From Pseudanabaena sp. PCC 6802 (GTDB lineage: Bacteria; Cyanobacteriota; Cyanobacteriia; Pseudanabaenales; Pseudanabaenaceae), in the NCBI RefSeq assembly GCF_000332175.1, contig NZ_KB235914.1, positions 1,309,966-1,373,965 on the forward strand: a DNA stretch of 64,000 bases, given 5' to 3'. Each line of letters opens with the position of its first letter. Position 1 is the stretch's first letter. The notes below the pieces were generated by a model, which saw only the letters and a list, made by a program, of their open reading frames with translations, was not told the DNA's origin and did not search any database. The position numbers were made by a program, and so were the translations under genes. Positions 33,194-41,862 of the stretch are shown here, one piece after another.

Positions 33194-33832
33194 ATGGCTC
33201 ATTCAGACACATCTTCGGACACGGTCGTTATGGTTACAGGCGACGATCGGGTTGTGAACCAAGGCAACGATAATACCTTCTCAGTGGAGGATGAAGATGA
33301 TGGTAACGATGATTCTATTACCGGCAGCAGTAACGACGGTTCTGCTGGTATCGTCATCTCTAATACGCTCGACACGGGAAATGGCAAGGATTCCATCACT
33401 GGTGATGGGGGCACCCAGGGTATCGGCATCCTAAACGATGGCACGATATTTACAGGGAATGGCAAGGATTTCATCACTGGCAGCGGCTTTATTGGAATCT
33501 CAAATAATGGCATCATCTTTACCGGTCGGGGCAATGACATCGTCGATGCTTTTGATGGCGGATTTGACGGCGATGGCGGCGTGTTTTTAGGAAGGGGAGA
33601 CGATACGCTCCTTGGGTTTGGGACAGGTTGGTTTTATGGAGGCAAGGGTGAAGATACGCTTGTTTTGCCTTCAGACAGCTACTCTGTTGGTTTCGCAGCC
33701 ATTGATGACAAAGTATTTGTGACCTTCACTCTCGGCGATTTCACCATGAACGTCATAGGATTTGAATCCTTAATAATTGGGAACAACACGTATGACTTTG
33801 CCGATTTGACTGAAGGCACGATAAGCGGGTAA
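33194..33832 (+). CDS. RTX-like calcium-binding repeat protein
   Basis: 212 residues, no N-terminal signal peptide. Glycine/aspartate repeats of the GxGxDxI type recur (TGNGKDSITGDG, TGNGKDFITGSG, FTGRGNDIVDAF, LGRGDDTLLGFG, GGKGEDTLVLPS), forming a calcium-stabilised parallel beta-roll. Proteins of this kind leave through type I secretion using a C-terminal signal; the last ~50 residues here are not repeat and could serve. No type I exporter genes lie in the window. It is located between the two curlin-like paralogues. Confidence 0.85.
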   Translation: MAHSDTSSDTVVMVTGDDRVVNQGNDNTFSVEDEDDGNDDSITGSSNDGSAGIVISNTLDTGNGKDSITGDGGTQGIGILNDGTIFTGNGKDFITGSGFIGISNNGIIFTGRGNDIVDAFDGGFDGDGGVFLGRGDDTLLGFGTGWFYGGKGEDTLVLPSDSYSVGFAAIDDKVFVTFTLGDFTMNVIGFESLIIGNNTYDFADLTEGTISG

Positions 33833-33928
33833 ATCCAGTAAATTTCTCAAAGCGCTAAAAATCTCTTTGTGGCTCGCTGCATGCAGACGAGGCGTTAAGG
33901 TGATTTTCCCAAGGGAATTTGTCCATTG

Positions 33929-33967
33929 GGATTTATTTCTGCGAGCCACGATCGCGGAAATAAATCC
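33929..33967. repeat. Long perfect stem-loop between RTX gene and copy B
   Basis: GGATTTATTTC and GAAATAAATCC are exact inverted 11-mers; an inner GCGA/TCGC extends the stem. No T-run follows, so a structured RNA or REP-like element is possible. The rest of the 351-base gap shows no gene. Confidence 0.55.
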
Positions 33968-34183
33968 TACAGATATAGATATCCTGACGGAATCGCAACT
34001 AACTCCAAATTCAAAAAAATTTTGATATATTTGGGAACAAGCAATTGTTCCATCCGTCAACTTAGTTCAAGAAGCGAGTTGTTTCACAAGCAAAAGCTTG
34101 CTAATTCGTTTCCGTTCAGTCGAACTACAAAATTCGACTGAGAGCGAGTTCATGACTAGAAGTAAAAATGAGGTATTATTCTA

Positions 34184-34573
34184 ATGTTTAAAAGAGCTTA
34201 TGCGATTGGGCTGTTAACCTTTGCAAGTTTTGGTTTTGCTTCTCTACCTGCCCTGGCACAGAGCGAAGACTCTGGCTCGTCCCCTACTATTGTCAATACC
34301 AGCAAGCAAACTGTCAATCAAGCTGCTGTAATCACTGGCGATCGCAATAATGTCAGATTGCGCAGCAATCAAGTGAATATTACGAACATCCACAACAGAA
34401 CTACTGGTAGTGCACCCACCGACACCATAGACAACCTGAGCAAGCAGCGCATCAATCAAGCCGCTGTCGTTGAAGGTAATCGCAATCGCGTCAACATGAA
34501 TGCCGATCAGATGAATGTCTACAACCAACGCAGTAAAAGAGGCAACCACTACGGTCAATATAGAGATCGTTAA
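34184..34573 (+). CDS. Small secreted protein with two curlin-like Gln/Asn repeats (copy B)
   Basis: 129 residues, paralogue of the gene at 32590. The signal peptide is nearly the same (MFKRAYAIGLLTFASFGFAS...ALAQ). The mature part has two repeats, KQTVNQAAVITGDRNNVRLR and KQRINQAAVVEGNRNRVNMN, each followed by a Q-V/M-N segment. It ends with a basic GNHYGQYRDR tail. The repeats keep Q, N, Q, A, V/I, G, N and V in register with copy A, so the fold should match. The function is unknown; a surface fibre or matrix role is inferred from repeat type and neighbours. Confidence 0.75.
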   Translation: MFKRAYAIGLLTFASFGFASLPALAQSEDSGSSPTIVNTSKQTVNQAAVITGDRNNVRLRSNQVNITNIHNRTTGSAPTDTIDNLSKQRINQAAVVEGNRNRVNMNADQMNVYNQRSKRGNHYGQYRDR

Positions 34574-34688
34574 TGCTGCCAACAAAGTAGAAGATGCTTT
34601 TTTGTAGAGGAAAACTTCGCACTTTGTCTTAAAACAGTAGATACCCTTTGAATGTTGAGGCTAGTATCAATTCTTTCAGGTAATGCAA

Positions 34689-34784
34689 TATAGCCGTATG
34701 CAGATCTGTTAGGACAGGGGGGGTGGGGTCTGCGCCCCCAGAGGTGATTCCACCCCTGCCCCCCTCCTAATCCTGTTGGCTATA
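34689..34784. repeat. MITE-like repeat, TATAGCC subtype
   Basis: TATAGCC at the left and GGCTATA at the right; an inner GCAGATCTGTTAGGACAGGGG is shared (inverted) with the copy at 56738-56835. Confidence 0.75.
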
Positions 34785-34791
34785 ACTATAG

Positions 34792-34831
34792 ATTGTAGGA
34801 AGGACAAGCAACTGTTTGTCCTTCCTACAAT
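34792..34831. repeat. Perfect 16-bp hairpin
   Basis: ATTGTAGGAAGGACAA pairs exactly with TTGTCCTTCCTACAAT across an 8-base loop, 7 bases after the MITE-like repeat. It could be a small palindromic element. Confidence 0.75.
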
Positions 34832-34900
34832 ACATTTGCAGTCCGATATACCATTGCTACATGTTCTTTCTATTAGCGGAGCCACGTGCTTCCTACGCTT

Positions 34901-35221
34901 ATGTTAAATAAGAAGTCAATTTTGCTCCTTACTGCTTCCGCTCTTCTTTTGCTACCGAGCATAGCTAGAGCGGAAATTGACGTTCAAACTGGGAATAGCA
35001 GAACAATCGTTGATGACGAAGGCCGCATCTTTATTAAGTCTGGTCATCCAGATAGTGAAGATTGGGATGCAGACGACTATACCTACGATCGCGATCGCTA
35101 TCGTCAAAGGAACTATCGTTCCAGATGTTATACGGATAGTCGTACCTATAAAAGCGATCGCGCTGGAATTTCCGGTAATAGCGTAGTTCATACGCAAACT
35201 TCTACGACAGTGTGTCAGTAG
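34901..35221 (+). CDS. Small secreted acidic/Tyr-Arg-rich protein
   Basis: 106 residues from the ATG at 34901; a GTG at 34886 in the same frame has a better placed GGAG and would add five residues. Signal peptide ends at about SIARA. The mature part is short: EIDVQTGNSRTIVDDEGR, an Asp/Tyr/Arg-rich low-complexity stretch (DDYTYDRDRYRQRNYRS), and a C-terminal CYTDSRTYKS...TTVCQ with two Cys likely to form a disulfide. I do not recognise the family. It precedes another small secreted gene on the same strand by 36 bases. Confidence 0.65.
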   Translation: MLNKKSILLLTASALLLLPSIARAEIDVQTGNSRTIVDDEGRIFIKSGHPDSEDWDADDYTYDRDRYRQRNYRSRCYTDSRTYKSDRAGISGNSVVHTQTSTTVCQ

Positions 35222-35257
35222 ATCTTTCCCAATACTTCACTTGCTCAGGAGGTTTTA

Positions 35258-35671
35258 ATGAAGCTCAAGCTGATTCCACTCAGTCTTTTACCTTTTTCTG
35301 CGGTAATTCTGACCGAATTGTCTGGTGGTATTTCTATGGCATTCGCACAGTGCGTTATGACCGATGTCGCCGTGCAAACTGCTATTCGCGGTTCGCGCCG
35401 TCCGGCAACCCAAACCAATAACGTGCAAATGAGGGCTGATAAGTCCTGCTTTGGCAATACCAGTACGAGCACTAGTTCGCAGACGTATGTCGGTAGCGAC
35501 GATCGCGTTATCCAGCAGAGATCGAGCGTTCACGATCTCAGTGGTAGCGGGAATAGACGTGGTATTAAAGGCTCCAATATTGCCGTTCCCGTCTACGTAA
35601 ACGTAGATGTCTACAGTCCAGCCCACGACCCTAGATTTATGAATAACATAAATAAAATGCGATCGCGTTAG
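35258..35671 (+). CDS. Small secreted Cys-pair protein
   Basis: 137 residues; the ATG is preceded by CAGGAGG at good spacing. Signal peptide through about residue 30 (GISMAFAQ). Mature sequence has QCVMTDVAVQ near the start and KSCFGNTSTSTSSQ in the middle, so a disulfide between two Cys is likely. It then has Gln/Ser/Arg-rich segments and AVPVYVNVDVYSPAHDPRF near the end. No known family. Together with the three preceding small genes it forms a cluster of exported proteins on one strand, ended by a clear terminator. Confidence 0.68.
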   Translation: MKLKLIPLSLLPFSAVILTELSGGISMAFAQCVMTDVAVQTAIRGSRRPATQTNNVQMRADKSCFGNTSTSTSSQTYVGSDDRVIQQRSSVHDLSGSGNRRGIKGSNIAVPVYVNVDVYSPAHDPRFMNNINKMRSR

Positions 35672-35730
35672 AAATTTTGCGATTTGGTTGTAAGCAAAAC
35701 GAGATTTTGAGCCTTATATCTCGATTTCTA

Positions 35731-35757
35731 GGGAGGTAGTTCGCTACTTCCCTTTTT
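35731..35757 (+). terminator. Rho-independent terminator after the small secreted genes
   Basis: GGGAGGTAG-TTCG-CTACTTCCC with one wobble, closed by a stable UUCG-type tetraloop and followed by TTTTT. Confidence 0.85.
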
Positions 35758-36050
35758 CATTTATCGGTAGAAATTAGTACCCCCATTCGGTATAGCGAAA
35801 GATTGATTCCACTTCTAGTTGCTTAGATGGTGAGAGTGTCCCCTTCTTCTCACAGATTAAGATATCTGAAGCTTTCAATATCACATCGGTTCAAGCGAAT
35901 CTTAAGATTTTGTTATAAGCCTTAATTCTATAGAGTTTTTGACTGAGATAGTCAAACAACTGAGATGGAAAGATGTGAAGCATAATGGAAATAATCTCAA
36001 TGTAAGGTTCTAATCGAGAATATTCCAGAAGATCGATCTATATTTGATTG

Positions 36051-36236
36051 CTACTTATTAGCACTTTTGACTACAGTGTCAGGACTGCCAGAAACTGTTG
36101 CAGGGGTAATTAACGGTACTAAGAGTGTAAATGTGAGAATAGTGAGCAGTCCACCTACGAATACTTGAGCAAACCATTTGTTGTCAAAAGCTTCGAAGCT
36201 ACTGAGGTCTACTTGTCGATTAGTTTTACGTGACAT
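36051..36236 (-). CDS. Small single-helix membrane protein
   Basis: 61 residues. AAAGGAG lies 8 bases before the ATG, which supports translation. The first 25 residues are polar (MSRKTNRQVDLSSFEAFDNK), then a single hydrophobic helix (WFAQVFVGGLLTILTFTLLVPL) and a short Ser/Thr tail. The family is unknown; it could be a small photosynthetic or stress membrane subunit. It is isolated on the minus strand. Confidence 0.6.
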   Translation of the reverse strand: MSRKTNRQVDLSSFEAFDNKWFAQVFVGGLLTILTFTLLVPLITPATVSGSPDTVVKSANK

Positions 36237-36550
36237 GGCTTTTCTCCTTTAAGTGAGACCATGAATATTATTGCTTCAGAGAACATACCCTTGTAGCGAT
36301 CGAAAGCCCTCATGTCTTGTGATGAATTTTTTGTAACACTGCGATCGCGATCGCTGACAGTTAATTCAATAAGACAGCTTGCTATTTAAGGGCAGCGCTT
36401 AGTGAGGATCTGTATGGGCTTGGGTGTTGTAGCGGAGCCTTGGATATTTCCCTGTAGTTTATACATTAGCTCGAGATCGTGAAAAACCCGTGAAAAAATT
36501 GTGAAAAACTGCTGAGAATTTTGTGGTTGGAGGTTGGACGCAGGACGCAG
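36237..36550. other. Gene-free stretch
   Basis: 314 bases with two adjacent HIP1-like sites and a run of GTGAAAAA motifs (36479-36510). No supported ORF or RNA. Confidence 0.35.
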
Positions 36551-36614
36551 GGGTTTAGCATTTGTCAATAACGCTTGCGTTTGATGCGAAGATTTTCGGA
36601 CAAATGCTAAACCC
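36551..36614. repeat. 64-bp palindromic element (GGGTTTAGCATTTGTC ends)
   Basis: Perfect 16-bp inverted ends GGGTTTAGCATTTGTC / GACAAATGCTAAACCC with a 32-base spacer. It looks like a known-style cyanobacterial small MITE. Confidence 0.8.
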
Positions 36615-36685
36615 TTACTGAGGATGGGGGCAGGCACGGGGGCGCTGCCCCTACGATGACGACGGTACCTCGATCTTGTGGGAAT

Positions 36686-37420
36686 TTATCCTTGGGCTAA
36701 AACCTGATCGGAAATAATGTCGATTCTGTTGACAACGTCACCAACCGATCGATCGAGGATGACACCCAGGATTAAGCCCGAGCCAGCAATACTGATAACA
36801 GTGTCATTCTGTCCGCCGCCACCGAAAATATTGGAGTAGTCGGCGCTGTCATCGAGAATAATCTCAGAGGTGCTGATGCGACTGTCCAGGCCAATGCGAT
36901 CGCCTTCAAATGTATTAAAGTCGAGGGCAACGTCGGCATTTACGACACCCTGGGCAGCGGTATCGGTCCTAAAGATGAAAGTATCTAAACCGGAGCCACC
37001 CGTAAGGTCGTCGGCACCAAAGTCTCCTACAAGCAGGTCGTTACCATTGTTGCCGAACAAGGAGTCATTTCCCTGTCCGCCTCTGACAAGATCGCTTCCG
37101 TCTCCACCCTGAACGAAGTCTTCCCCGTTGTTGCCATTAACCGTGTCATCGCCCGATTGCCCGTCGAGAAAATCTTCATTGGTGCCGCCGCGCAGGAAAT
37201 CGTTACTGCCGCCACCAAAAATGTTATCGTTGCCGGAGTTGCCATTAATCGTATCGAAGTCGTCAGAGCCTTGCACGGTGTCGTTGCCAGAAAGCGCGCG
37301 CACGCCAAAGGGGCGACCGAATAATTCGCCTGGAGCAATAAATTCATTATCGTCGCCAAAGCTCAGGTCGAGAAATCTGGAATCGAAAACGGGATTTTGA
37401 TTGTCGGGTAATCGTGCCAT
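36686..37420 (-). CDS. RTX-type calcium-binding protein
   Basis: 244 residues from the ATG at 37420, preceded by GAGGAG; the frame opens earlier but overlaps the upstream gene. A short N-terminal part (MARLPDNQNPVFDSRFLDL) precedes about nine nonapeptide-type repeats (SGNDTVQGSDDF, SGNDNIFGGGSN, NGEDFVQGGDG, QGNDSLFGNNGNDLLVG). A non-repeat C-terminal third (SGLDTFIFRTDTAA...VLAQG) looks like a peptidase_M10 serralysin-type C-domain, the usual type I secretion region. It is 22 bases after a DUF4214 gene and likely co-transcribed with it. Confidence 0.88.
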   Translation of the reverse strand: MARLPDNQNPVFDSRFLDLSFGDDNEFIAPGELFGRPFGVRALSGNDTVQGSDDFDTINGNSGNDNIFGGGSNDFLRGGTNEDFLDGQSGDDTVNGNNGEDFVQGGDGSDLVRGGQGNDSLFGNNGNDLLVGDFGADDLTGGSGLDTFIFRTDTAAQGVVNADVALDFNTFEGDRIGLDSRISTSEIILDDSADYSNIFGGGGQNDTVISIAGSGLILGVILDRSVGDVVNRIDIISDQVLAQG

Positions 37421-37442
37421 ATTTAATGTCTCCTCATAAAAT

Positions 37443-38108
37443 TTATCTTCTTCTGGCGTTACGGGCTTCGGCGCTGTTAGCAAGTTCCGCACGGACTTGC
37501 TTCAACGTCCAGCCATTACGCAAAGCCTTAGTATAGCTATCTAAGCCACCAGAGTCTGCATTACGCCCCAAAACTTGGACGTAAACGCGATTAACTGCAT
37601 CCCGCGCTTCGCTGCTCGCAGCTAATTGTTCGCGTATCCATGCCAGGGACTTACCATTGTCGATCTCATTGGCATAGCTGCGCAGTCCGTTGTCATCGGC
37701 ATTGCGCCCCAGAACATCGCGGTAGAGCTGGTTAATCTGACCGTAAACCCCATTGCGATCGCCATAACGGTTGTCGTAACGATTATCGTAGCGATCTACA
37801 TAGCGATCGCCGGAAAGATAGTCGTCAAGGTAAAGATCGTCATCATAACGACTGTCGTAGGGGACATAGGATGAGTTTCTGTTGTCGTAGCGATTGTCGT
37901 AATTATTGTCGTAATTATTTCCGTAACGGCTGTCATAGCGATTTTGCTGGCGAGGTTCGTACCTTTGCTCTGGGCGATCGCCATTGAGATCTTGACAGAT
38001 CGTGACCTTGTTTTCCCACCGACACTTGGTTTGGGCATTTGCGGGCGGAATCGCTGCCGCCCCTAAGCCAACCAACAGGACAGCGACTGAAAGAAAGCTG
38101 TATCTCAT
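37443..38108 (-). CDS. Secreted DUF4214 protein with a Tyr-Asp-Asn-Arg tract
   Basis: 221 residues. Signal peptide ends near PPANAQ. An extended low-complexity segment (about 50-115) repeats YDNRYDN, encoded by degenerate tandem TTGTCGTAACG-type units. The C-terminal half holds two DUF4214-like repeats: INQLYRDVLGRNADDNGL and VNRVYVQVLGRNADSGGL, each followed by a W-x3-QVRxxLAxSxEA motif. DUF4214 is common in large surface or calcium-binding proteins. First gene of a pair with the RTX protein. Paralogue at 56957. Confidence 0.85.
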   Translation of the reverse strand: MRYSFLSVAVLLVGLGAAAIPPANAQTKCRWENKVTICQDLNGDRPEQRYEPRQQNRYDSRYGNNYDNNYDNRYDNRNSSYVPYDSRYDDDLYLDDYLSGDRYVDRYDNRYDNRYGDRNGVYGQINQLYRDVLGRNADDNGLRSYANEIDNGKSLAWIREQLAASSEARDAVNRVYVQVLGRNADSGGLDSYTKALRNGWTLKQVRAELANSAEARNARRR

Positions 38109-38251
38109 GTTTTTACATTGCTCAGAAATATATGTACTGAAGCATTTGTGCCATTGCCAGCGTTATGGGGGTAATAGCACTAGCTCTAGTCTTCCTCCCC
38201 TCCGTACCACCCTCGGTAGAAGAATCCAGACAGTTGCTTTGCTTGACACAC

Positions 38252-38749
38252 CTACCTGACGGAAATACTGCCAAATAAGTGCCGCAAAATTGCCCTTCGA
38301 TATGCGAACACTGGCAGTTGGTAATATTCTGCTACAAATGCCACAACAAAATACAGGTGACAAAGGCAGGTCAGCACCGTCCACACGGTTGGTACCCAAC
38401 CCAAGGGGCTATCGTCTGATGGCGCAAACGTATACCCCGCAAGGCCAACTAGCGCGGTCGGCAATACCACCAGGATCGCTCCGATCGTGTATGTAAATAA
38501 ACCCAGTTCTTCGCCCTGCCGCTTAGCGCTTTGCCAAGTATTGCCATGCCACTGCCAACTCAGAGGGGTAGCATGGTCAGCCATCGCAAGTGTTTGGCGA
38601 TCTCGATCGATCTCGAATACATGACTGCAAAAGTTACAGGCCAGTACTTCCATCATCGGCATGGCTGCAATCTGCCCTCGGCGACAGATGGGGCAGGGAT
38701 ACGTTCCGTTGAGGCTGAGATTCTCATTTTGCCGATCTAGAGTAGACAT
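38252..38749 (-). CDS. Cyanobacterial zinc-ribbon membrane protein
   Basis: 165 residues. N-terminal CPICRRGQ and CNFCSHVF give two CxxC pairs, i.e. a zinc ribbon. A linker with PLSWQWHGNTWQSA leads to two or three hydrophobic segments (GAILVVLPTALVGLAGYTF; TVLTCLCHLYFVVAFVAEYY). The pattern matches a conserved cyanobacteria-only hypothetical family. The function is unknown. It is divergent from valS with 71 bases between starts. Confidence 0.78.
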   Translation of the reverse strand: MSTLDRQNENLSLNGTYPCPICRRGQIAAMPMMEVLACNFCSHVFEIDRDRQTLAMADHATPLSWQWHGNTWQSAKRQGEELGLFTYTIGAILVVLPTALVGLAGYTFAPSDDSPLGWVPTVWTVLTCLCHLYFVVAFVAEYYQLPVFAYRRAILRHLFGSISVR

Positions 38750-38785
38750 AGGAGCGCGGAGCTATTACGTTAGGAGCGTTTGGAC

Positions 38786-38791
38786 TATAAT
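38786..38791 (+). promoter_or_regulatory. Candidate -10 box of valS
   Basis: TATAAT 30 bases before the valS start codon, in the 71-base divergent gap. No strong -35 is seen. Confidence 0.4.
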
Positions 38792-38820
38792 TTGTAATCT
38801 ATTAGATCTTAATATTTTCT

Positions 38821-41553
38821 ATGAATACTGACAATTTACCGAAGCAATACGCTCCCCACGAAACTGAAGCAAAATGGCAAAAACGCTGGGAAGAGCAGGG
38901 TATTTTTGTCGCCGAGTCAAAGAGCGATCGCGCCTCCTTTAGCATCATGATTCCACCCCCCAATGTCACGGGCAGCCTCCACATGGGTCATGCGTTTGAG
39001 GAAGCTTTGATCGACGCTCTAGTGCGCTACCATCGCATGAAAGGGTTTAATACCCTGTGGCTGCCCGGTACGGATCACGCCAGTATTGCAGTTTCGACCA
39101 TACTGGACAATCAACTCAAAGCAGAAGGGAAGAAACGTAAAGACTTAGATCGTCAGGAATATTTAGATCGAGCTTGGCAGTGGAAAGCCGAATCGGGCAG
39201 CACGATTGTCAACCAATTACGACGGCTGGGACTGTCAACAGACTGGACGCGAGAACGCTTCACGATGGATGAGGGCTTGTCTCATGCTGTAGTAGAAGCA
39301 TTTGTGAGGTTATACGAAGATGGTTTAATTTATCGCGGTGAATATTTAGTCAACTGGTGTCCGGCTTCGCAGTCGGCGGTATCCGATCTAGAAGTAGATA
39401 AAAAGGAAATACAGGGACATCTATGGCATTTTCGCTATCCACTGGCGGACGGCAGCGGTCACTTAGTAGTGGCAACGACTCGCCCCGAAACCATGCTGGG
39501 CGATACAGCCGTTGCCGTGAATCCCAACGACGATCGCTACCAGCACATCATCGGCAAAACCGTAATGTTGCCACTGATGAATCGCGAGATTCCCATCGTA
39601 GGCGATCCGTATGTCGATAGCGAGTTCGGCACGGGTTGCGTTAAAGTAACGCCTGCCCACGACCCCAATGACTTTGAGATCGGTCAACGCCATCACCTAC
39701 CTTCGATTAATATCCTCAATAAAGATGGATCGATTAACGAAAATGGTGGCGAATTCCAGGGGCAGGATCGCTTTGTCGCCCGCAAGAATGTGGTGGCAAA
39801 GTTGGAATCTTTAGAATTGCTGGAGAAAGTGGAAGACTACGTCCATACCGTGCCCTACTCCGAGCGCGGCAAAGTACCAGTGGAACCGTTCCTCTCGACG
39901 CAGTGGTTTGTCAAGATTCGTCCGCTGGCTGATTTCGCTTTGCAGGAATTAGATGAGAGAAACTCGCCGCAGTTCGTGCCCGAACACTGGAGTAAAGTCT
40001 ATCGCGATTGGCTGGTGAAACTGAAGGACTGGTGTATCTCTCGCCAACTCTGGTGGGGGCATCAAATTCCTGCCTGGTATACACCTGACGGAGAGGTTTT
40101 CGTCGCTAGAACTGAAGCGGAAGCATTGGCAAAGGCTAAAGCCAAACTGGGTCGGGATGATATTCAATTGGAACAGGATTTCGATGTCCTGGATACCTGG
40201 TTCTCTTCCGGTCTATGGCCGTTTTCCACCTTGGGATGGCCAGCGCAAACCGACGACTTAGCTACATTCTATCCTACGAGCACTCTAGTCACTGGATTTG
40301 ACATTATCTTCTTCTGGGTGGCACGGATGACGATGATGGCAGGTTACTTTACGCAGCAAATGCCGTTCCGTACTGTTTACATTCACGGCTTAATTCGGGA
40401 TGAGAACAACCAGAAAATGTCAAAGTCGAAGAATAACGGCATCGATCCGCTCATCCTGATCGACAAATATGGCACGGATGCTCTGCGCTATGCTCTCGTG
40501 CGGGAAGTGATTGGCGCAGGACAGGATATTCGCCTCGACTACAATCGCAAGACAGACGAGTCCTCTAATGTGGAAACCGCCAGGAATTTTGCCAATAAGT
40601 TGTGGAATGCCTCGCGATTTGTCCTGATGAGTATTGGCGATCGCCCATCGGTAGGCAGCAACCGATCGGGAGAAATTACCGATCTCCCGTTAGAACTAAG
40701 CGATCGCTGGATTCTCTCGCGCTTTAATCGTACCGCGATTGAAGTGAATCGCCTATTTGGTATTTATGGATTGGGCGAAGCAGCTAGAGCTTTGTATGAA
40801 TTTATTTGGGGCGATCTATGCGATTACTACATCGAACTGGTGAAGTCGCGCTTGCAAGGTGGAGATGGCGAGTCTAAGCAAACCGCGCAGCAGGTTCTGG
40901 TGGCAGTTTTAGATGGCACTTTGAGATTACTGCATCCGTTTATGCCGCATATCACCGAAGAGATCTGGCAGGCGATTAATGATGATGGGAATAATGGAGA
41001 TGGTAGCGATCGCAACCAATATTATTTAGCAATTCAATCTTATCCTGAAGGGGATGCGAATTTAGTTGACTCGGACTTAGAAACGCAATTCTCGCTTATA
41101 TTCGAGACAATTCGCACGATCCGCAATCTCAGATCTGAGGCGGAAATCAAACCTGGATTGCAGATTAAGGTTGTCCTGCAGAGCGATAACAAAGGGGAAC
41201 GTCAAACTTTGCAATTGGGTAGCACCTATATTCAAAATCTCGCCAAAGTTAACGATCTGGTAATTACCGACAAAGAACCAGAGGGCATAGGGCAAACCGT
41301 CGCTGGTGTTGTCGATACCGTACAGGTTTTGATTCCCCTCACCGGAGTGGTGGATCTGGCACAGCTCAAACAAAAGCTAGAGAAAAATCTGGCTAAACTC
41401 GAAGCTGCGATCGCATCCATTCAAACTCGTCTCGGTAATGAGGGCTATGTCAAAAAAGCGCCCCCAGAAGTAGTAGCGACGGCAAAAGCTGAATTAGAAT
41501 CATCCCTACAACAGGCAGCGATCCTGCGATCGCGCCTGGCACAATTTGGATAG
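38821..41553 (+). CDS. valS: Valyl-tRNA synthetase
   Basis: 910 residues, the normal class Ia ValRS length. HIGH-type motif in [17 protein letters not shown] (near residue 52), the editing domain with [16 protein letters not shown], and the KMSKS loop in [12 protein letters not shown] near residue 532. The C-terminal coiled-coil ([19 protein letters not shown]) ends the protein. Charges tRNA-Val and hydrolyses mischarged threonine. It is monocistronic and followed by a perfect hairpin. Confidence 0.97.
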   Translation: MNTDNLPKQYAPHETEAKWQKRWEEQGIFVAESKSDRASFSIMIPPPNVTGSLHMGHAFEEALIDALVRYHRMKGFNTLWLPGTDHASIAVSTILDNQLKAEGKKRKDLDRQEYLDRAWQWKAESGSTIVNQLRRLGLSTDWTRERFTMDEGLSHAVVEAFVRLYEDGLIYRGEYLVNWCPASQSAVSDLEVDKKEIQGHLWHFRYPLADGSGHLVVATTRPETMLGDTAVAVNPNDDRYQHIIGKTVMLPLMNREIPIVGDPYVDSEFGTGCVKVTPAHDPNDFEIGQRHHLPSINILNKDGSINENGGEFQGQDRFVARKNVVAKLESLELLEKVEDYVHTVPYSERGKVPVEPFLSTQWFVKIRPLADFALQELDERNSPQFVPEHWSKVYRDWLVKLKDWCISRQLWWGHQIPAWYTPDGEVFVARTEAEALAKAKAKLGRDDIQLEQDFDVLDTWFSSGLWPFSTLGWPAQTDDLATFYPTSTLVTGFDIIFFWVARMTMMAGYFTQQMPFRTVYIHGLIRDENNQKMSKSKNNGIDPLILIDKYGTDALRYALVREVIGAGQDIRLDYNRKTDESSNVETARNFANKLWNASRFVLMSIGDRPSVGSNRSGEITDLPLELSDRWILSRFNRTAIEVNRLFGIYGLGEAARALYEFIWGDLCDYYIELVKSRLQGGDGESKQTAQQVLVAVLDGTLRLLHPFMPHITEEIWQAINDDGNNGDGSDRNQYYLAIQSYPEGDANLVDSDLETQFSLIFETIRTIRNLRSEAEIKPGLQIKVVLQSDNKGERQTLQLGSTYIQNLAKVNDLVITDKEPEGIGQTVAGVVDTVQVLIPLTGVVDLAQLKQKLEKNLAKLEAAIASIQTRLGNEGYVKKAPPEVVATAKAELESSLQQAAILRSRLAQFG

Positions 41554-41571
41554 CTGTTAGTTCTCATGCTA

Positions 41572-41597
41572 AAGCGGATTGGATTTCCAATCCGCTT
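41572..41597 (+). terminator. Perfect hairpin after valS
   Basis: AAGCGGATTGGA and TCCAATCCGCTT pair over 12 bases with a two-base loop, 18 bases past the stop. No T-run, so terminator function is uncertain. Confidence 0.5.
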
Positions 41598-41673
41598 CAG
41601 GAATTGATGACCGATCCTAAATCCGTTTGTCAACCATTTTTTCCGTAGTCTGCGCAGGCAGACTTTGTTTGTA

Positions 41674-41830
41674 TATAGCGGTTTTCAGATGAAAACGAGA
41701 AGTGGGTTTGGGGGCAACACCCCCAAGAAGGGGAGGCAGGGCGGTCTTGGGGGTTCCCCGCTAGAGCCACTGCCGTGTTCCACCCCTTCACCCCATCAAT
41801 AAAACCTGTTCTCAATTGAAAAACGCTATA
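41674..41830. repeat. MITE-like repeat, long form (157 bp)
   Basis: TATAGCGGTTTTCAGATGAA to TTCAATTGAAAAACGCTATA, with the 44-bp extra module. Same length as the copy at 32081 but in the opposite orientation. Confidence 0.88.
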
Positions 41831-41862
41831 GCTGCGACTTCTAGTCGCCAGACACCATCAGT

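Noticed and set aside
36386-36637. 83-codon minus-strand frame
   Set aside because: It runs through a 64-bp palindromic element and repeat-like sequence and has no ribosome site.
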